Below, in pieces: positions 7,382-16,900 of a DNA stretch of 64,000 nucleotides. The position numbers and the translations under genes were made by a program. How positions within the stretch are numbered: position 1 is the first letter of the stretch; every line of letters starts with the position of its first letter. The notes under the pieces were generated by a model. It saw only the letters and a program-made list of their open reading frames with translations, ran no database searches and was not told the origin of the DNA. Origin of the DNA: Roseicyclus amphidinii (GTDB lineage: Bacteria > Pseudomonadota > Alphaproteobacteria > Rhodobacterales > Rhodobacteraceae); NCBI RefSeq assembly GCF_030163755.1, contig NZ_JASJOE010000011.1:16090-80089 (forward strand), read 5' to 3'.

Positions 7382-7833
7382 GACCGGTCCCTTCCGCCTG
7401 TGTTCGATTGCGGCATCCGCGCGAGCGCGTAGGCCAGCCACGCCATGCCGACACCAACGAGGCCCGACCACAGGACCGCGATGTTGACGATGATGTGAGA
7501 GTGAAAACCGTCTGCCCGCACTTCCTCGGTCGAGGCGGCGATGAGCACGACCAGCGCGGCCCAGAACGCGACATCGGCCCAACTGTCCCGGCCCCGCCAG
7601 CCCTGCACCCGCCATTCGATCAGCAGCGCGTAGCCGACGACCACCATCCAGCCCACGCCCCAGCGTGGCGGCATTTCGCCGACGACCACGAAATAGCTGC
7701 AGCTCAGGAACAGGAACAGCCACGCCGCGACGGCCGAGTGGCTGATCTGGTTCGTGACCGCCCCGTATGGTTCGCCCTGAAAATCGGAGGGCGTGTTGAG
7801 CATCGCCCAGAAGCGCCGGAGACGTGTCAACAT
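7378..7833 (-). CDS. Polytopic membrane protein of the lysis module (candidate holin)
   Basis: A 151-residue protein with about four hydrophobic segments (AAWLFLFLSCSYFVVVG, GWMVVVGYALLI, AFWAALVVLIAAS, NIAVLWSGLVGVGMAWLAYA). I do not recognise the family. The start at 7833 is chosen because it overlaps the stop of the preceding gene (TGATG) and gives a basic N-terminus, MLTRLRRF. As the only multi-span membrane protein next to the endolysin and spanins it may be the holin, though other roles such as superinfection exclusion are possible. Confidence 0.6.
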   Translation of the reverse strand: MLTRLRRFWAMLNTPSDFQGEPYGAVTNQISHSAVAAWLFLFLSCSYFVVVGEMPPRWGVGWMVVVGYALLIEWRVQGWRGRDSWADVAFWAALVVLIAASTEEVRADGFHSHIIVNIAVLWSGLVGVGMAWLAYALARMPQSNTGGRDRS

Positions 7834-8195
7834 CAGCCCCGCCCCCCGTAAACCGCCCACGCCGCCACGGCGACGAATGCAGACCGCGCTTGCCAGCCGG
7901 GCGCGCCGCCCGCCAACGCGCCGTCATACCACTCGGCCGCCGCCTGCGCCCGTCCGTAGACGCCCGCTTCGAGCAGGTAGTCATGCACCAGCGCCGCCAG
8001 CAGATACCGCGGATCGTCGGGGTCGATCCACCACCGCGCCCACCATGGAACCGAGCTTTCGAACTCGGTCCCCGCCGGGATCGTCACGCGCAGACCGGTG
8101 CCACCCTTCCGGCCCACCTCCCAGACAAGAGGCTGGGTGGACCGCCACCGGCGGCGCAGCCCCGGCGCGAACAGCACGTCGCCCGCCGGGGTCAT
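7833..8195 (-). CDS. DUF1353 family protein
   Basis: A 120-residue protein typical of DUF1353, a small family found near phage lysis and tail genes. Visible features are WEVGRKGGTGLRVTIPAGTE, the conserved PWWARWWIDP and AALVHDYLLEAGVYGRAQA, where the HDYL motif is characteristic. Function is unknown. The start is the ATG at 8195, overlapping the upstream stop (TGATG); a GTG one codon earlier is possible. It is part of the continuous late block. Confidence 0.75.
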   Translation of the reverse strand: MTPAGDVLFAPGLRRRWRSTQPLVWEVGRKGGTGLRVTIPAGTEFESSVPWWARWWIDPDDPRYLLAALVHDYLLEAGVYGRAQAAAEWYDGALAGGAPGWQARSAFVAVAAWAVYGGRG

Positions 8196-8509
8196 CACGC
8201 GCCCTGCGTCACCGCAAGCGGGGCCACAGCATCCCGTGCGGCCTGTGCTGCCACCTCCTGCTCATACCGCTGGATGTTGGCCGTTGTCCCTGCCGAGATG
8301 CCCGACCAGAATGCCTCGATCATCTGCTGGGGGGTGCGCGGGTTGCCCTCCTCGTCCACGCCGTGCGTTGCCACGATGTAATTCAGGAAACGCAGCCGCC
8401 CGCTATCGTCCATCATGCTGGCAACCGTGGCGATGACATGATCTGCGCCAGCATGGTCGGTGCTGTTTTTTCGCGTGACGGTCACGCGCACTTCCAGTTC
8501 ATCAGCCAT
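8195..8509 (-). CDS. Phage protein of unknown function
   Basis: A 104-residue protein, soluble and acidic, beginning MADELEVRVTVTRKNS with helical segments such as TPQQMIEAFWSGISAGTTAN. I do not recognise a family. Its start lies inside the end of the small gene at 8502-8669 and its stop overlaps the DUF1353 start, so it is an integral part of the late block between tail fibre and lysis genes. A tail-fibre assembly or chaperone role would fit the position but is speculation. Confidence 0.6.
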   Translation of the reverse strand: MADELEVRVTVTRKNSTDHAGADHVIATVASMMDDSGRLRFLNYIVATHGVDEEGNPRTPQQMIEAFWSGISAGTTANIQRYEQEVAAQAARDAVAPLAVTQGA

Positions 8510-8669
8510 TGTCGGTGTCCTTGTCTTGATGGATTGTTTCGGCTGCCTCCATTCGCTTCAGAAGCGCAGCGGCGTCGTTCACGGCGCGCAGGCCCAATGC
8601 CTTTACGCCAGCGTCGAGCAAGCCTGCCAGAGCTTGCATTTCGTGTTCGGTGAGTTGCAGTTTAACCAT
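8502..8669 (-). CDS. Small phage protein, 55 residues
   Basis: A short gene filling the gap between the tail protein and the next late gene. It encodes MVKLQLTEHEMQALAGLLDA, then GVKALGLRAVNDAAALLKRM and an acidic tail. ATG 8669 has an AGGA ribosome site about 9 nt upstream and lies 2 bp after the upstream stop; its own stop overlaps the next start. The amphipathic helices suggest a small soluble protein. Function unknown. Confidence 0.6.
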   Translation of the reverse strand: MVKLQLTEHEMQALAGLLDAGVKALGLRAVNDAAALLKRMEAAETIHQDKDTDNG

Positions 8670-8670
8670 G

Positions 8671-9387
8671 TCAGGTTCCTACCTTTACGGTGCCCGCGTC
8701 GTTCCAGAGGATGCCGGGGCCGGGGTTCGCGGTTGGCAATCCAGAGATGTGCAGCACTCGCGTTGTGCCAGTCCCCGCCGCTTCGGGCTTGATCTCCAAC
8801 GCATTTGCATTCCACCTGAACGTCGCGCGCTCGTAGTTCGAGGAATTGGTGTAGGTGTTGTAGAGGTTGAAGGCTTGGGCGTTGGTGCCGTTTCTTTGGG
8901 CAAGTATATGAGCGCCGTCCACAGTAAGAACTGTAGGGTAACCAATACTTCTCCCCATTCTCAATACGTCTGTGCACCAGCCGCTATTTGCAAGCCGTGC
9001 AATTGCAGAATTTCCTACAGAAAAATCTAAAATGCCCCCCTGCGTCACCCTAAATCCATAGGGGTCTGTAATTTCCACCCGCTTAGTGGCCGTCCCAAAA
9101 AAGGGCGATCCATTTTTATCGATCTTAAACTTACTACTCCCACCAACCTGCAAATCCATCAACAGGGAACCCGACGCCGAGGCGGTATCGGTAACGTCCA
9201 TCTTGATGGCGGTGAATGTCGTGGCCCCGTTGTTCCACGTATCGGCCATGTCGGAAACCGATTTGGAAACCACCGCTTTCGCGGTGTATACGCTGGGCGC
9301 TTCGGCTGATTGGCTGTCAGCGCCGAATAGAATTCCCAAATCCGGAAAAGTCTGGTCCAGTGCTGCCGTTTTCAGATCAAAAGGCAT
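8671..9387 (-). CDS. Tail spike or tail fibre-like protein, AT-rich relative to its neighbours
   Basis: A 238-residue beta-rich protein with Asn/Thr/Ser/Gly-rich repeats such as GSSKFKIDKNGSPFFG and VEITDPYGFRVTQGGILDFS, as seen in phage receptor-binding proteins. It lacks a recognisable chaperone or catalytic domain. The start at 9387 overlaps the upstream stop (TAATG). Its base composition is visibly lower in G+C than the flanking genes, which fits exchange of a host-range module. The ending GILWNDAGTVKVGT resembles C-terminal tail-fibre motifs. Receptor unknown. Confidence 0.6.
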   Translation of the reverse strand: MPFDLKTAALDQTFPDLGILFGADSQSAEAPSVYTAKAVVSKSVSDMADTWNNGATTFTAIKMDVTDTASASGSLLMDLQVGGSSKFKIDKNGSPFFGTATKRVEITDPYGFRVTQGGILDFSVGNSAIARLANSGWCTDVLRMGRSIGYPTVLTVDGAHILAQRNGTNAQAFNLYNTYTNSSNYERATFRWNANALEIKPEAAGTGTTRVLHISGLPTANPGPGILWNDAGTVKVGT

Positions 9388-9803
9388 TAGGCCCTCCATT
9401 CCAGCGCATTGCCTGCGCCCCATTCAAGGTTTCCACCAGCGCCCCACTGCAGCCCATCGGTCGCCGCCACCCCCAGCGAAAACGCGCTGGTCGTCTCGCG
9501 GCCGTGTTCGTCCTGCCCGGTGACGGTGTAGCTGGCCGCGGCCGTCTCGGTCGTCGGCGTCCCGCTCAGGATGCCGTTCGTCGCCAGCGTCAGCCCCGCG
9601 GGCAGCGCAGGCGCGATGGTATAGGTCAGCGTGTTGCCGTTCGTCGTGAAATCGGCGCTGACGTCCACGCTGACGGCCTCGCCCGTCGCAAACGTGAACG
9701 GCCCAAGCGCGCCCGCGGCGGTGGCTGGGGGCGGGAGCGTAACGCCCCCCGGCCGCTGCAGTACTGCCAGAGACGTCAGCCCAAGGCCCAGTCCGAGATC
9801 CAT
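9387..9803 (-). CDS. Ig-like (putative immunoglobulin, He_PIG type) phage protein
   Basis: A 138-residue protein with one Ig-like fold: FTTNGNTLTYTIAPALPAGL followed by TLATNGILSGTPTTE and SYTVTGQDEHGRE. The NTLTYTI..ALPAGL..ATNGILSGTPT pattern is the classic He_PIG signature. Repeats WGAGGNLEWGAGNALEW close the protein. Such domains decorate phage tails or capsids and may bind cell-surface sugars weakly. A GGGAGGA ribosome site precedes ATG 9803. Placement between fibre genes supports a tail role. Confidence 0.72.
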   Translation of the reverse strand: MDLGLGLGLTSLAVLQRPGGVTLPPPATAAGALGPFTFATGEAVSVDVSADFTTNGNTLTYTIAPALPAGLTLATNGILSGTPTTETAAASYTVTGQDEHGRETTSAFSLGVAATDGLQWGAGGNLEWGAGNALEWRA

Positions 9804-9822
9804 CGCGTGGTCCTCCCGTTTC

Positions 9823-10098
9823 TCATGCCCGCGCGATCACGTTGACCGACCCGGTGCGCACCTGTTTGACGTTTGCGAATGGTCCGATGAGCTGCCCTGC
9901 CGTGACAGGGTAGTCGTTGTCCTGCAGCTCGCCGAGGTGGTTGGGCTCGCGCAAAGTGAGCGTGCCGGTTTCCTGCGCAATGAACGCGCGCGGCTCGAAG
10001 GGCAGATCGTTGTCGTGCATGGCCGACGTGATGGTCAGCGCGAAGGGCGACGGGTCACGCGGGCCGTTGAAGCCGACGTTTTTGCGGTCCTTGTCCAT
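9823..10098 (-). CDS. Spike base-like protein (RCAP_Rcc01079-type)
   Basis: A 91-residue small beta-rich protein with the layout of the spike base proteins first named in Rhodobacter gene transfer agent spike loci: PFALTITSAMHDNDLPFEPR, AFIAQETGTLTLREPN and a final VKQVRTGSVNVIARA. It would form the collar of a head or tail spike. An AAGGA site precedes ATG 10098. The family call is by pattern memory and could be wrong; a general tail-tip protein is the alternative. Confidence 0.5.
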   Translation of the reverse strand: MDKDRKNVGFNGPRDPSPFALTITSAMHDNDLPFEPRAFIAQETGTLTLREPNHLGELQDNDYPVTAGQLIGPFANVKQVRTGSVNVIARA

Positions 10099-10140
10099 GT
10101 GGCGGTCCTTTCGGGTCTTGAGGGCAGGCCGATCGTCAGA

Positions 10141-11433
10141 TCAGCCCAGGCGGGTGACGATGAGGGTTGCGCCTTGCGGGCTCACGTCGGCGGCGTAGTT
10201 GGCCGCTGGACGGCTGGGCGATGAGTGGGTGGTGTAGGATTGCAGCACGACGCTGGCAGGCGCGGTGAGGGTGACGACGGCCACGACGGCTGTGGAGTTG
10301 TTGCCGACATCGCCATCGCCGTCCATCAGGCGCTGCGTGGCACTGGCGGCGATGGTGGCGTTGGTGGTCACATTGAACAACCGCGCCTGCAGCCACTGTT
10401 TCGACTGCATGTCGGATACGACATAGCCCTGCAGCAGGTAGGTGCCCGCGGGCAGGGCCACGGCATTTCCGGTAATGGACGCGCCCGCGATGCCGTTGTG
10501 GTTGGCCACCAGCTGGCGGTTGACCCAGGCATCGGCGGGCAATGTGAACGCGTTGCTTTCCGCGGCGACCAGGATGCTGGCGCTGAGCGCGGCCTGCACA
10601 TCGGCGACGACGGGCGGGCCGATGCGGACCCAGTCGTCCCAGTTATTACCGTTGCGGCGCGTGCGCAGGAATATGCGATTGGTTTCCTGCGGTGGGGCGG
10701 GCAGACCGAAATGGACGATGGCCAATTGCATCCGCGTCTGCGCATTCCAGTCCATGGTATACAACATGCCTGCCGTGGTATTTGCGCCGCCCGTCGGCGG
10801 GCCGTTGGCGTCCAGGACACCAAATCTGCTCCAGACACCGGCCTGGGCATCGTTGCAATCATCGTTGGTGACGGCCATGGGCGGATTGCCCAGGCCCAGG
10901 AGTTGGCGCTGCGCGGCGCTGTTGGCGGCCTCGAGCAGGTTGCGGCCTGCCGGGGTCACGTCGGCCAGAAGCGCATTCACGTTGGCCTGCGCCGCCTCGG
11001 CATTGGTGACCGCGGCCAGCGCGCGGGCGGCCGCGTCGGCCAGGTCGGCGGCGCTGACCTCGACATCGGCAACCACGGGCAGGACGCGAAGCGCGTCCTG
11101 GATCGCCCTTGTCATCCAGTCGAGCACCGTTTCGAGGCCCTTTTCCCGCGATGTCTGACCAGCCCAGCCCTGCTCAATGGCGACGGTGCGACGCTCGATT
11201 TCCAATTGCTTGCCCGCGTGCAGCGCGGCGGCGGCGGTCGACAGGGTGATTTGCCCGCCAGTCGCACTGGCAGAGGGCGAAACGCTGAAATCCGCAGCGG
11301 GCAGCGCGGTGCGGATGTCGTCGGCGACCACGCGCAGGATCAGCGCGCCCTCGTCGTAGGCATGGCTGACCGTGTAGGGGCCGGTGCCGCTGATGGTCTG
11401 CAAAGCGGTCGGGGTGAAGGCTTCCTGGGTCAT
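10141..11433 (-). CDS. Tail fibre protein with T7 gp17-like N-terminus
   Basis: A 430-residue fibre. The N-terminal about 110 residues match the T7-type fibre attachment domain: QTISGTGPYTVSHAYDEGAL, then DDIRTALPAADFSV, GGQITLSTAAAALHAGKQLE and IERRT. A helical stretch rich in Ala follows (about 130-180), then beta-rich distal domains ending near SPQGATLIVTRLG. It should bind the tail and recognise the host surface. The start is the ATG at 11433, which overlaps the upstream stop (ATGA); an upstream in-frame start is a shadow. The C-terminal half has no recognised fold. Confidence 0.75.
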   Translation of the reverse strand: MTQEAFTPTALQTISGTGPYTVSHAYDEGALILRVVADDIRTALPAADFSVSPSASATGGQITLSTAAAALHAGKQLEIERRTVAIEQGWAGQTSREKGLETVLDWMTRAIQDALRVLPVVADVEVSAADLADAAARALAAVTNAEAAQANVNALLADVTPAGRNLLEAANSAAQRQLLGLGNPPMAVTNDDCNDAQAGVWSRFGVLDANGPPTGGANTTAGMLYTMDWNAQTRMQLAIVHFGLPAPPQETNRIFLRTRRNGNNWDDWVRIGPPVVADVQAALSASILVAAESNAFTLPADAWVNRQLVANHNGIAGASITGNAVALPAGTYLLQGYVVSDMQSKQWLQARLFNVTTNATIAASATQRLMDGDGDVGNNSTAVVAVVTLTAPASVVLQSYTTHSSPSRPAANYAADVSPQGATLIVTRLG

Positions 11434-13955
11434 TGCAGGTCTCCCATGGCGTTGGACAGGTCGGGCGCGCGGAAGGGCAGCATCTCGCCGCGCTCCCACC
11501 AGGTGGCGGAGCCGAAATCGCGCTCGCGCTGGCGTTCCTGGCGTCGCCAGTTGGCCTCGGCCTCGGGATCGAGCAGGCGCTGCAGGTTGTCGGCGACGGC
11601 CCGGTCATAGGCCGCGCGCGCGTACCAGAGGCTCGAGGCAACGGGGGTGTTGCGACGGACGAAATTCGAAACGCTGCGCCCGATGTTGGGATCGTCACCG
11701 TTGGCCATGTCCTGGATCGGCTGCGCGACGAGGCGGATGACATCGCCGCCCGCGCCGACGACAGGGCCTGCGATGGTTTCGGCCAGCCCGCCGCCCGCGC
11801 GGCTGGTTTCGCTCGAGAAGAAATCGCCGAAGATGCCCAGCCCGCCGGACTGGAAAAGCGCGGCAAGCCAGAAGCTCGGCGTGTCCATCGGGCGCGGGTC
11901 GCGGCCCTTGGCCAGTTCCTTGAGCTGGACCGACAGCGCGCCCAGCATCAGCAGGCCGCTGCCCATCATGGCGGCGTATTTGAGCTTGTCCATGCGGGTG
12001 GGCAGGGCGTTGAAGCGGCGGATCTGGTTGAGCGTCAGCGACAGGGCAAAGCTCTTGTACATGCCCAGCGACCGGATCAGCTCGCCCGGCACGCTTCCCG
12101 GCTGCACGCCCATCATCATGCGCGCCGTGCCCTCGACATTGGCGGTGGGCACGGCGTATTCCATGTGTTCCTCGATGATCATCTGCAGCCGCATCGCCAG
12201 CCCCTCGGCCTGGTCGCGGGGAAGGGCGGTCTGGTGCTCGAGCCAGTAGAAGGGGCTGAGGAAATCCGCGCCGTTGTCGGCCGTGAACCGCCCCTGCGGC
12301 GCGCGCAGCATGTCCCAATCGGCCGCCCCGATGCCGCGGCTCGACAGGGCGCGGCGCATCGCCTCGGGGATCTGGTCGAACGCCTGGCCGGCCATGTCGG
12401 CCAGCGCGCCCGCGAATTCCATCTGGAAGGCGGTGCGCGCCATGTCGGTCCAATGGCTCAGGCCCGAGGCGCGCATGGTGAAGCCAGCCAGCTTGCGCGC
12501 GACATTGGGCACCCAGATATCGCCGACATAGCGCGCCGTCGTCGCACCCGCGTCGGCCAGCGTGTCGGCGACATAGCCCATCCGCGCCGCCGTGCGGCGC
12601 GTGGCGCTTGATGCCATGAGCTGGGTGTGACGGCTCAGCACGTTGGCCGGGTTCACGCCCACGGTGCGCGAGGCCATGGTGAGCGTGGCAAGGTCGGTCG
12701 GGGACGACAGGATCGCGGATCCCAGCTGGATCGAGGTCAGCACGCTGCGCACGCCCGAAAAGAAAGCGCCCCAGCTCTGGTTGACGGGGCTGTTGGCCGA
12801 TCCGTCCAGGTGGGCCAGCATGGCGCGGCTCAGCTTGGCCGCGCTTTCGACGCGCGCCTCGAGCGCGCCGTCGGCCAGCCGCCCGGCCTGCCGCTGCGCG
12901 AGGGCTTCCGCGAATTGCAGGCCCATCCGCGGGTTCGGCCCCAGCACGCGCATCAGCGCCACGTCGCGGGCCATGCCCGACAGTCCGCCAATGAGCGAGG
13001 AAAACAGGTCGCCGTCGCCGAAATCCCTGTTGTATTCGCGCCAGGCCTTGCCCGATTGGAAATGCAGGACACGGTGATCGCCGCGCTTGTTGTAGAGCGC
13101 GCGGCCCTGCGTGCCCATGGTGGCCTTGCGCGTGTTCCAGCCGCGGGTGGTGATGTTCTCGTAGACATCGCGCAGGAAACGGTCGGTCACGGCCCGGTCG
13201 GGGATCTCGCCCTTCTTGCGGGCGAAGGGCTGGCCGGTGGCGAAATCCTCGATCCGGCTCCAATCGAGCTTGGTGGCGATGGTGTCGCGCCAGGCGTCGA
13301 AGCCTTCGCGGCGCATCTTCACCACGTCATGGCTGTGCGAGATGCCGAAATCCTCGAGCTTGCCGATATTGCCGCCATGGGCGTTGAAGGACTGGCGCAG
13401 GCGTTCTTGCTGTGCGCGGACCTGGTCGGCCATGCGGCGGGCCAGGGCATCGCCGCTGTCGTCGCCGTGCAGCTCGTCCAGGATGCGGTTCAGGAGGCGC
13501 GCGTCGCGGGACTGGCCGATGATGTTCTCGCCGGTGGCTTCCGTCACCTCCGAGATCGCAGCCATGACCGATCGCACCTCGGCGCGGATCATGGATTGCA
13601 GGCTTTCGCCGCCGTAGCCTTGCCCCTCGGCATTGGACAGCAGGTTCTTCAGGATCAGGTCGGGACGGTCGCTGGCCTCGATATGAGCGCGCAGGCGCTG
13701 CATGGCCTGCAGCTGCGCCAGCGTCGAATGGTAGCGCGCGGGCAGCTGGCGCTCGACGGCGGCGCGGATGTCGCGGGCAGCTTGGGCGCTGGCGGCCTCG
13801 GGCGGCATGATCGTGGCATAGCGCGCTTCGAGATCGGCCAGCGTGTTCTTGAGCGCGGTGGCGCGCGCCCGGTCCAGCTCGCCCGCCGCGCGCGCGGTGT
13901 CGATGCAGACTGACAGGTTGGCGGCTTTCTGGATGGCGTCGGCGGCATTGACCAT
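11430..13955 (-). CDS. Ejection (internal virion) protein, about 841 residues
   Basis: A large Ala/Arg-rich helical protein that fits the internal virion proteins of short-tailed phages (T7 gp15/gp16 role), which leave the capsid and form the channel across the cell envelope. The first half is helical. The middle and C-terminus contain hydrophobic segments, for example SGLLMLGALSVQLKELA and SFWLAALFQSGGLGIFGDFF, as expected for membrane passage. No polymerase motif is visible. The start at 13955 overlaps the preceding stop (TGATG). Assignment rests on size, order and neighbours. Confidence 0.65.
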   Translation of the reverse strand: MVNAADAIQKAANLSVCIDTARAAGELDRARATALKNTLADLEARYATIMPPEAASAQAARDIRAAVERQLPARYHSTLAQLQAMQRLRAHIEASDRPDLILKNLLSNAEGQGYGGESLQSMIRAEVRSVMAAISEVTEATGENIIGQSRDARLLNRILDELHGDDSGDALARRMADQVRAQQERLRQSFNAHGGNIGKLEDFGISHSHDVVKMRREGFDAWRDTIATKLDWSRIEDFATGQPFARKKGEIPDRAVTDRFLRDVYENITTRGWNTRKATMGTQGRALYNKRGDHRVLHFQSGKAWREYNRDFGDGDLFSSLIGGLSGMARDVALMRVLGPNPRMGLQFAEALAQRQAGRLADGALEARVESAAKLSRAMLAHLDGSANSPVNQSWGAFFSGVRSVLTSIQLGSAILSSPTDLATLTMASRTVGVNPANVLSRHTQLMASSATRRTAARMGYVADTLADAGATTARYVGDIWVPNVARKLAGFTMRASGLSHWTDMARTAFQMEFAGALADMAGQAFDQIPEAMRRALSSRGIGAADWDMLRAPQGRFTADNGADFLSPFYWLEHQTALPRDQAEGLAMRLQMIIEEHMEYAVPTANVEGTARMMMGVQPGSVPGELIRSLGMYKSFALSLTLNQIRRFNALPTRMDKLKYAAMMGSGLLMLGALSVQLKELAKGRDPRPMDTPSFWLAALFQSGGLGIFGDFFSSETSRAGGGLAETIAGPVVGAGGDVIRLVAQPIQDMANGDDPNIGRSVSNFVRRNTPVASSLWYARAAYDRAVADNLQRLLDPEAEANWRRQERQRERDFGSATWWERGEMLPFRAPDLSNAMGDLQ

Positions 13956-16900
13956 CAGCTGGCCCTCCCCAGCATGCATGTGTCGAGAACGCGGTAGGCC
14001 TGGATGTCGGCGTCCAGCTCGTCGAGAAGCTGCGCCGCGGTCCAGGTCTGGCCGTCGATGGTGGTCACGTCGAGCTCGAGCATGTCGCCCAGGGCGGCGC
14101 GCAGCGCCTCGGTGTCGAGCTCATCGAGGCGGCCCGATGTGGCGATGTCCTCGGCGCTGGCGGCGGCGGGCAGGGGCTGGGCAGGGGGTGTGGCGTCGGC
14201 AAGGATGCGTTCCCGTGCATCCCAGCGGACGTCCCAGCGCATGTCGATTTGGTCATCAATGATGCGCCATCGCCACACGTTCCGCATCATCGGATCTTGT
14301 TGCCGTGCCAGAAGGCCAGCTTCGAATTGCCGATTGAGCCAGCGGCGCTCGGCTGCGGTCATGCCGTCAAGGGTGGAGGCCACGTCATCGCCCGTTTCAA
14401 GTATGCGTTGCAGCCTGGGCGAGGCTCCCGGCGGCACCGTAGAAATCGACAGGGCATCCGCCTCAGAGGTGGCGGTCTCGGCGGCACTGGCAGCGGCGCG
14501 CATTTCCGGCGCAGGTTGCGCGACGGACGGGCTTTGCCCGCGCGGCGTGCCGGTTTCGGTCAGGTGCCCGAAGCCCTCCGGGTCGATGGCCTTGAGCGCG
14601 TCGAGCGGTCCCGGCGCGTCCAGCAGGCCACCGCCCTGGCCGATCTTGCGCGCCTCGTCGGCGTAGCGGCGCAGGAAGTCGGCCACCTTGTCCGCGGCCA
14701 GCACGCGCCCGCCGGGATACATCTTGCGCACCAGCGCCTGCGTGAGCGGCGACAGGAGGCCTTCGAGCAGGTCGTTGTCGGCCAAGAGCTCGTCAATGAT
14801 GCCCTGCACCGCCTTGCCGCTGGTGCGGGCGATGTCGCGGGCGGCGGCGATGATGCGCACCGCCTCGATCACATGGCCGCCGATGTCGAATTCCGGCGCG
14901 ACGCGACCGGCCGCGATGTCGGCGCGCAGCGCGGCCCAACTGGGGGCGGCCTGTTCCAGCGCCTCGAGCAGGCTGCGCAGCTCGCCGGGCTGTTCCTCGG
15001 CCAGCCGTTCGAGCAGCTCGCGGTCATCGAAGGCGCGGGCGAAGATGGCCCGGTTCATGCGCTCGCGCCCCTCGCGGTTCAACCGGCCTTCGGGGGTGAC
15101 CAGCGCGGCGCGCTCGGCCTGGGGCAGGCGGGCCAGGGCCGCGCGCAGGAAGCCCGCGTTTTCCGGCGTGTCGAGCGCGGCGGCGGGATCGAAGCGCGCC
15201 ATGGTGGCGTCGTCGATCATGGCGGCGTCCATCGCTGCCCGCTCGCTCGCGGACATGCGGGCGACGGTGGCGCTGTTTGCTTCGCGCACAAAGAGACGAC
15301 GGTCGTTGTCACTCAGGTCGCTGCGCCTGCGCGCAACAAGAACGGGCACCTCCATGTCGTCGGGAACCTCGAAGCCCGCTGCGCGGATCGCGCCGCGGTA
15401 GGCCGCGATGCGCTCGGGGAAGCGCGCGGCCGCCTCGCGGATCGCGGCGACGCGGCCGTTGCCGCTTTCGACGATGCCGTCGGGGCCGACGATGGGCGCA
15501 CCCCGGTCGGCCTCGGGGGCGGGCATCAGGCGGGCGGGATCGAGGCGGGCGGCCATGTCGGCGATCTGTTCGGCACTGGCCGCCCGCGTGCGGTCGCGGG
15601 GCTGCAGGTCGCCCGTGGCCGCGCGCAGCGTGGCGGCGTCGACGACCTGGTATTCCACGTCGATCGTGCGCACCCCGGTGGTGACCTGCCCGGTGGTGGT
15701 GTAGCCGCGCGACGTGGGGGTCCACACGCCCGAGGCGGCTCCGCCGCTTGTCCCGACACCCGCGGGGCTTGCCGCCCGTCCAGCGCCCGCTGCAGCGCCC
15801 GTATCGCCCATTTTCGACCGCGCCCAGCCGATCAGGTGGGCGACGGTGAAATCGGCGAAGCGGCGGCCCTGGTAGCGGATCGGGGCATTGGCGGCGATGG
15901 CGGCGCGGGACATGACGGTCAGGATCGGTGCGTCACGCGGCGCACGAAGCGCCGCGATGGCCCCCTCGACGCCCGCGAAATGGGCGAGGTAGAGGTTGCC
16001 GGGCGTGGGCGGAAACCCGGCCTGGTCGAGGCGCGCGGCGTTGTCGCGGGTATAGGCGACGGTCATTTCCATCGACAGGTCGGGATCGGTGCGCAGCGCG
16101 AGGATCTGCGCGCGCGTGCGTCCCTCCATCAGGTCGGGGCGGTGGCGCTCGATCATGGCGAGCCAGGTGCTTTCGATGAACTGCCCGAGGCCCGTGGCCG
16201 TGCTGGACCCGTTGCGGGCATTGGGGTCGCCGCCGCTTTCCGCGCCCACGATCCGGCGCGCGATGGCGTCGAAGTCGGGGGCGGCCGGGGCGGCTGGCCG
16301 CGCGCTGGCGACGCGCTGTTGCAGCTCGCCCAGGGGGCGGCCGGCAAAGCTGCTGTTGCCGTAGGACCAGCTGCGCCGCGGGCCGGTATCGACATGCAGG
16401 ATGCCGTTGCCGAAGCCGAAGCCGCTGAACCCGGCCTCGAGCGCGGCATCGACCAGGCGCAGCCGGTCCTCGTTCGACAGGCCCGAAATGTCGAGATCGA
16501 GCGCGTCGCCGTGGAAGTGGCGGCTGCCCGGCGTCTGGCGTTCCCGGCTGGTGCCCGCCCGAGCGATGGCGTCGTTGATCGTGACCTCAGCCCCGAAAAT
16601 CTCCTGCATCCGGGCGAAGGGACCGGCCAGAAGCGCCTCCATGTTCGCCCCCGCGTCGGGCCGCGTCATGTGCGACTGCCGCCCGTCCAGCGTCAGCATC
16701 GGGTTCATGGCCGGGTTCGTGCGGATGCCGAAGGCCTGCTCTGCCACGGGATCGTTGGCAAGCATCGTCGCGGCGTCGGCGATGGCGTTTTCGGTGTCGA
16801 GCGGGCTGCGCACAGGCGGTGCCTCTGCAGCCTGCGCCGCCCGCGCCGCCTCGCCGGTCCAGATGTGACGGCCTGTAAGGGCATTGCCTCCTGCCTGGAA

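Noticed and set aside
7382..7984. N-terminal extension of the DUF6127-like protein to 294 residues
   Set aside because: The extension is antisense-like Arg/Gly-rich sequence in another frame of two real genes. The short form starts on an ATGA overlap.
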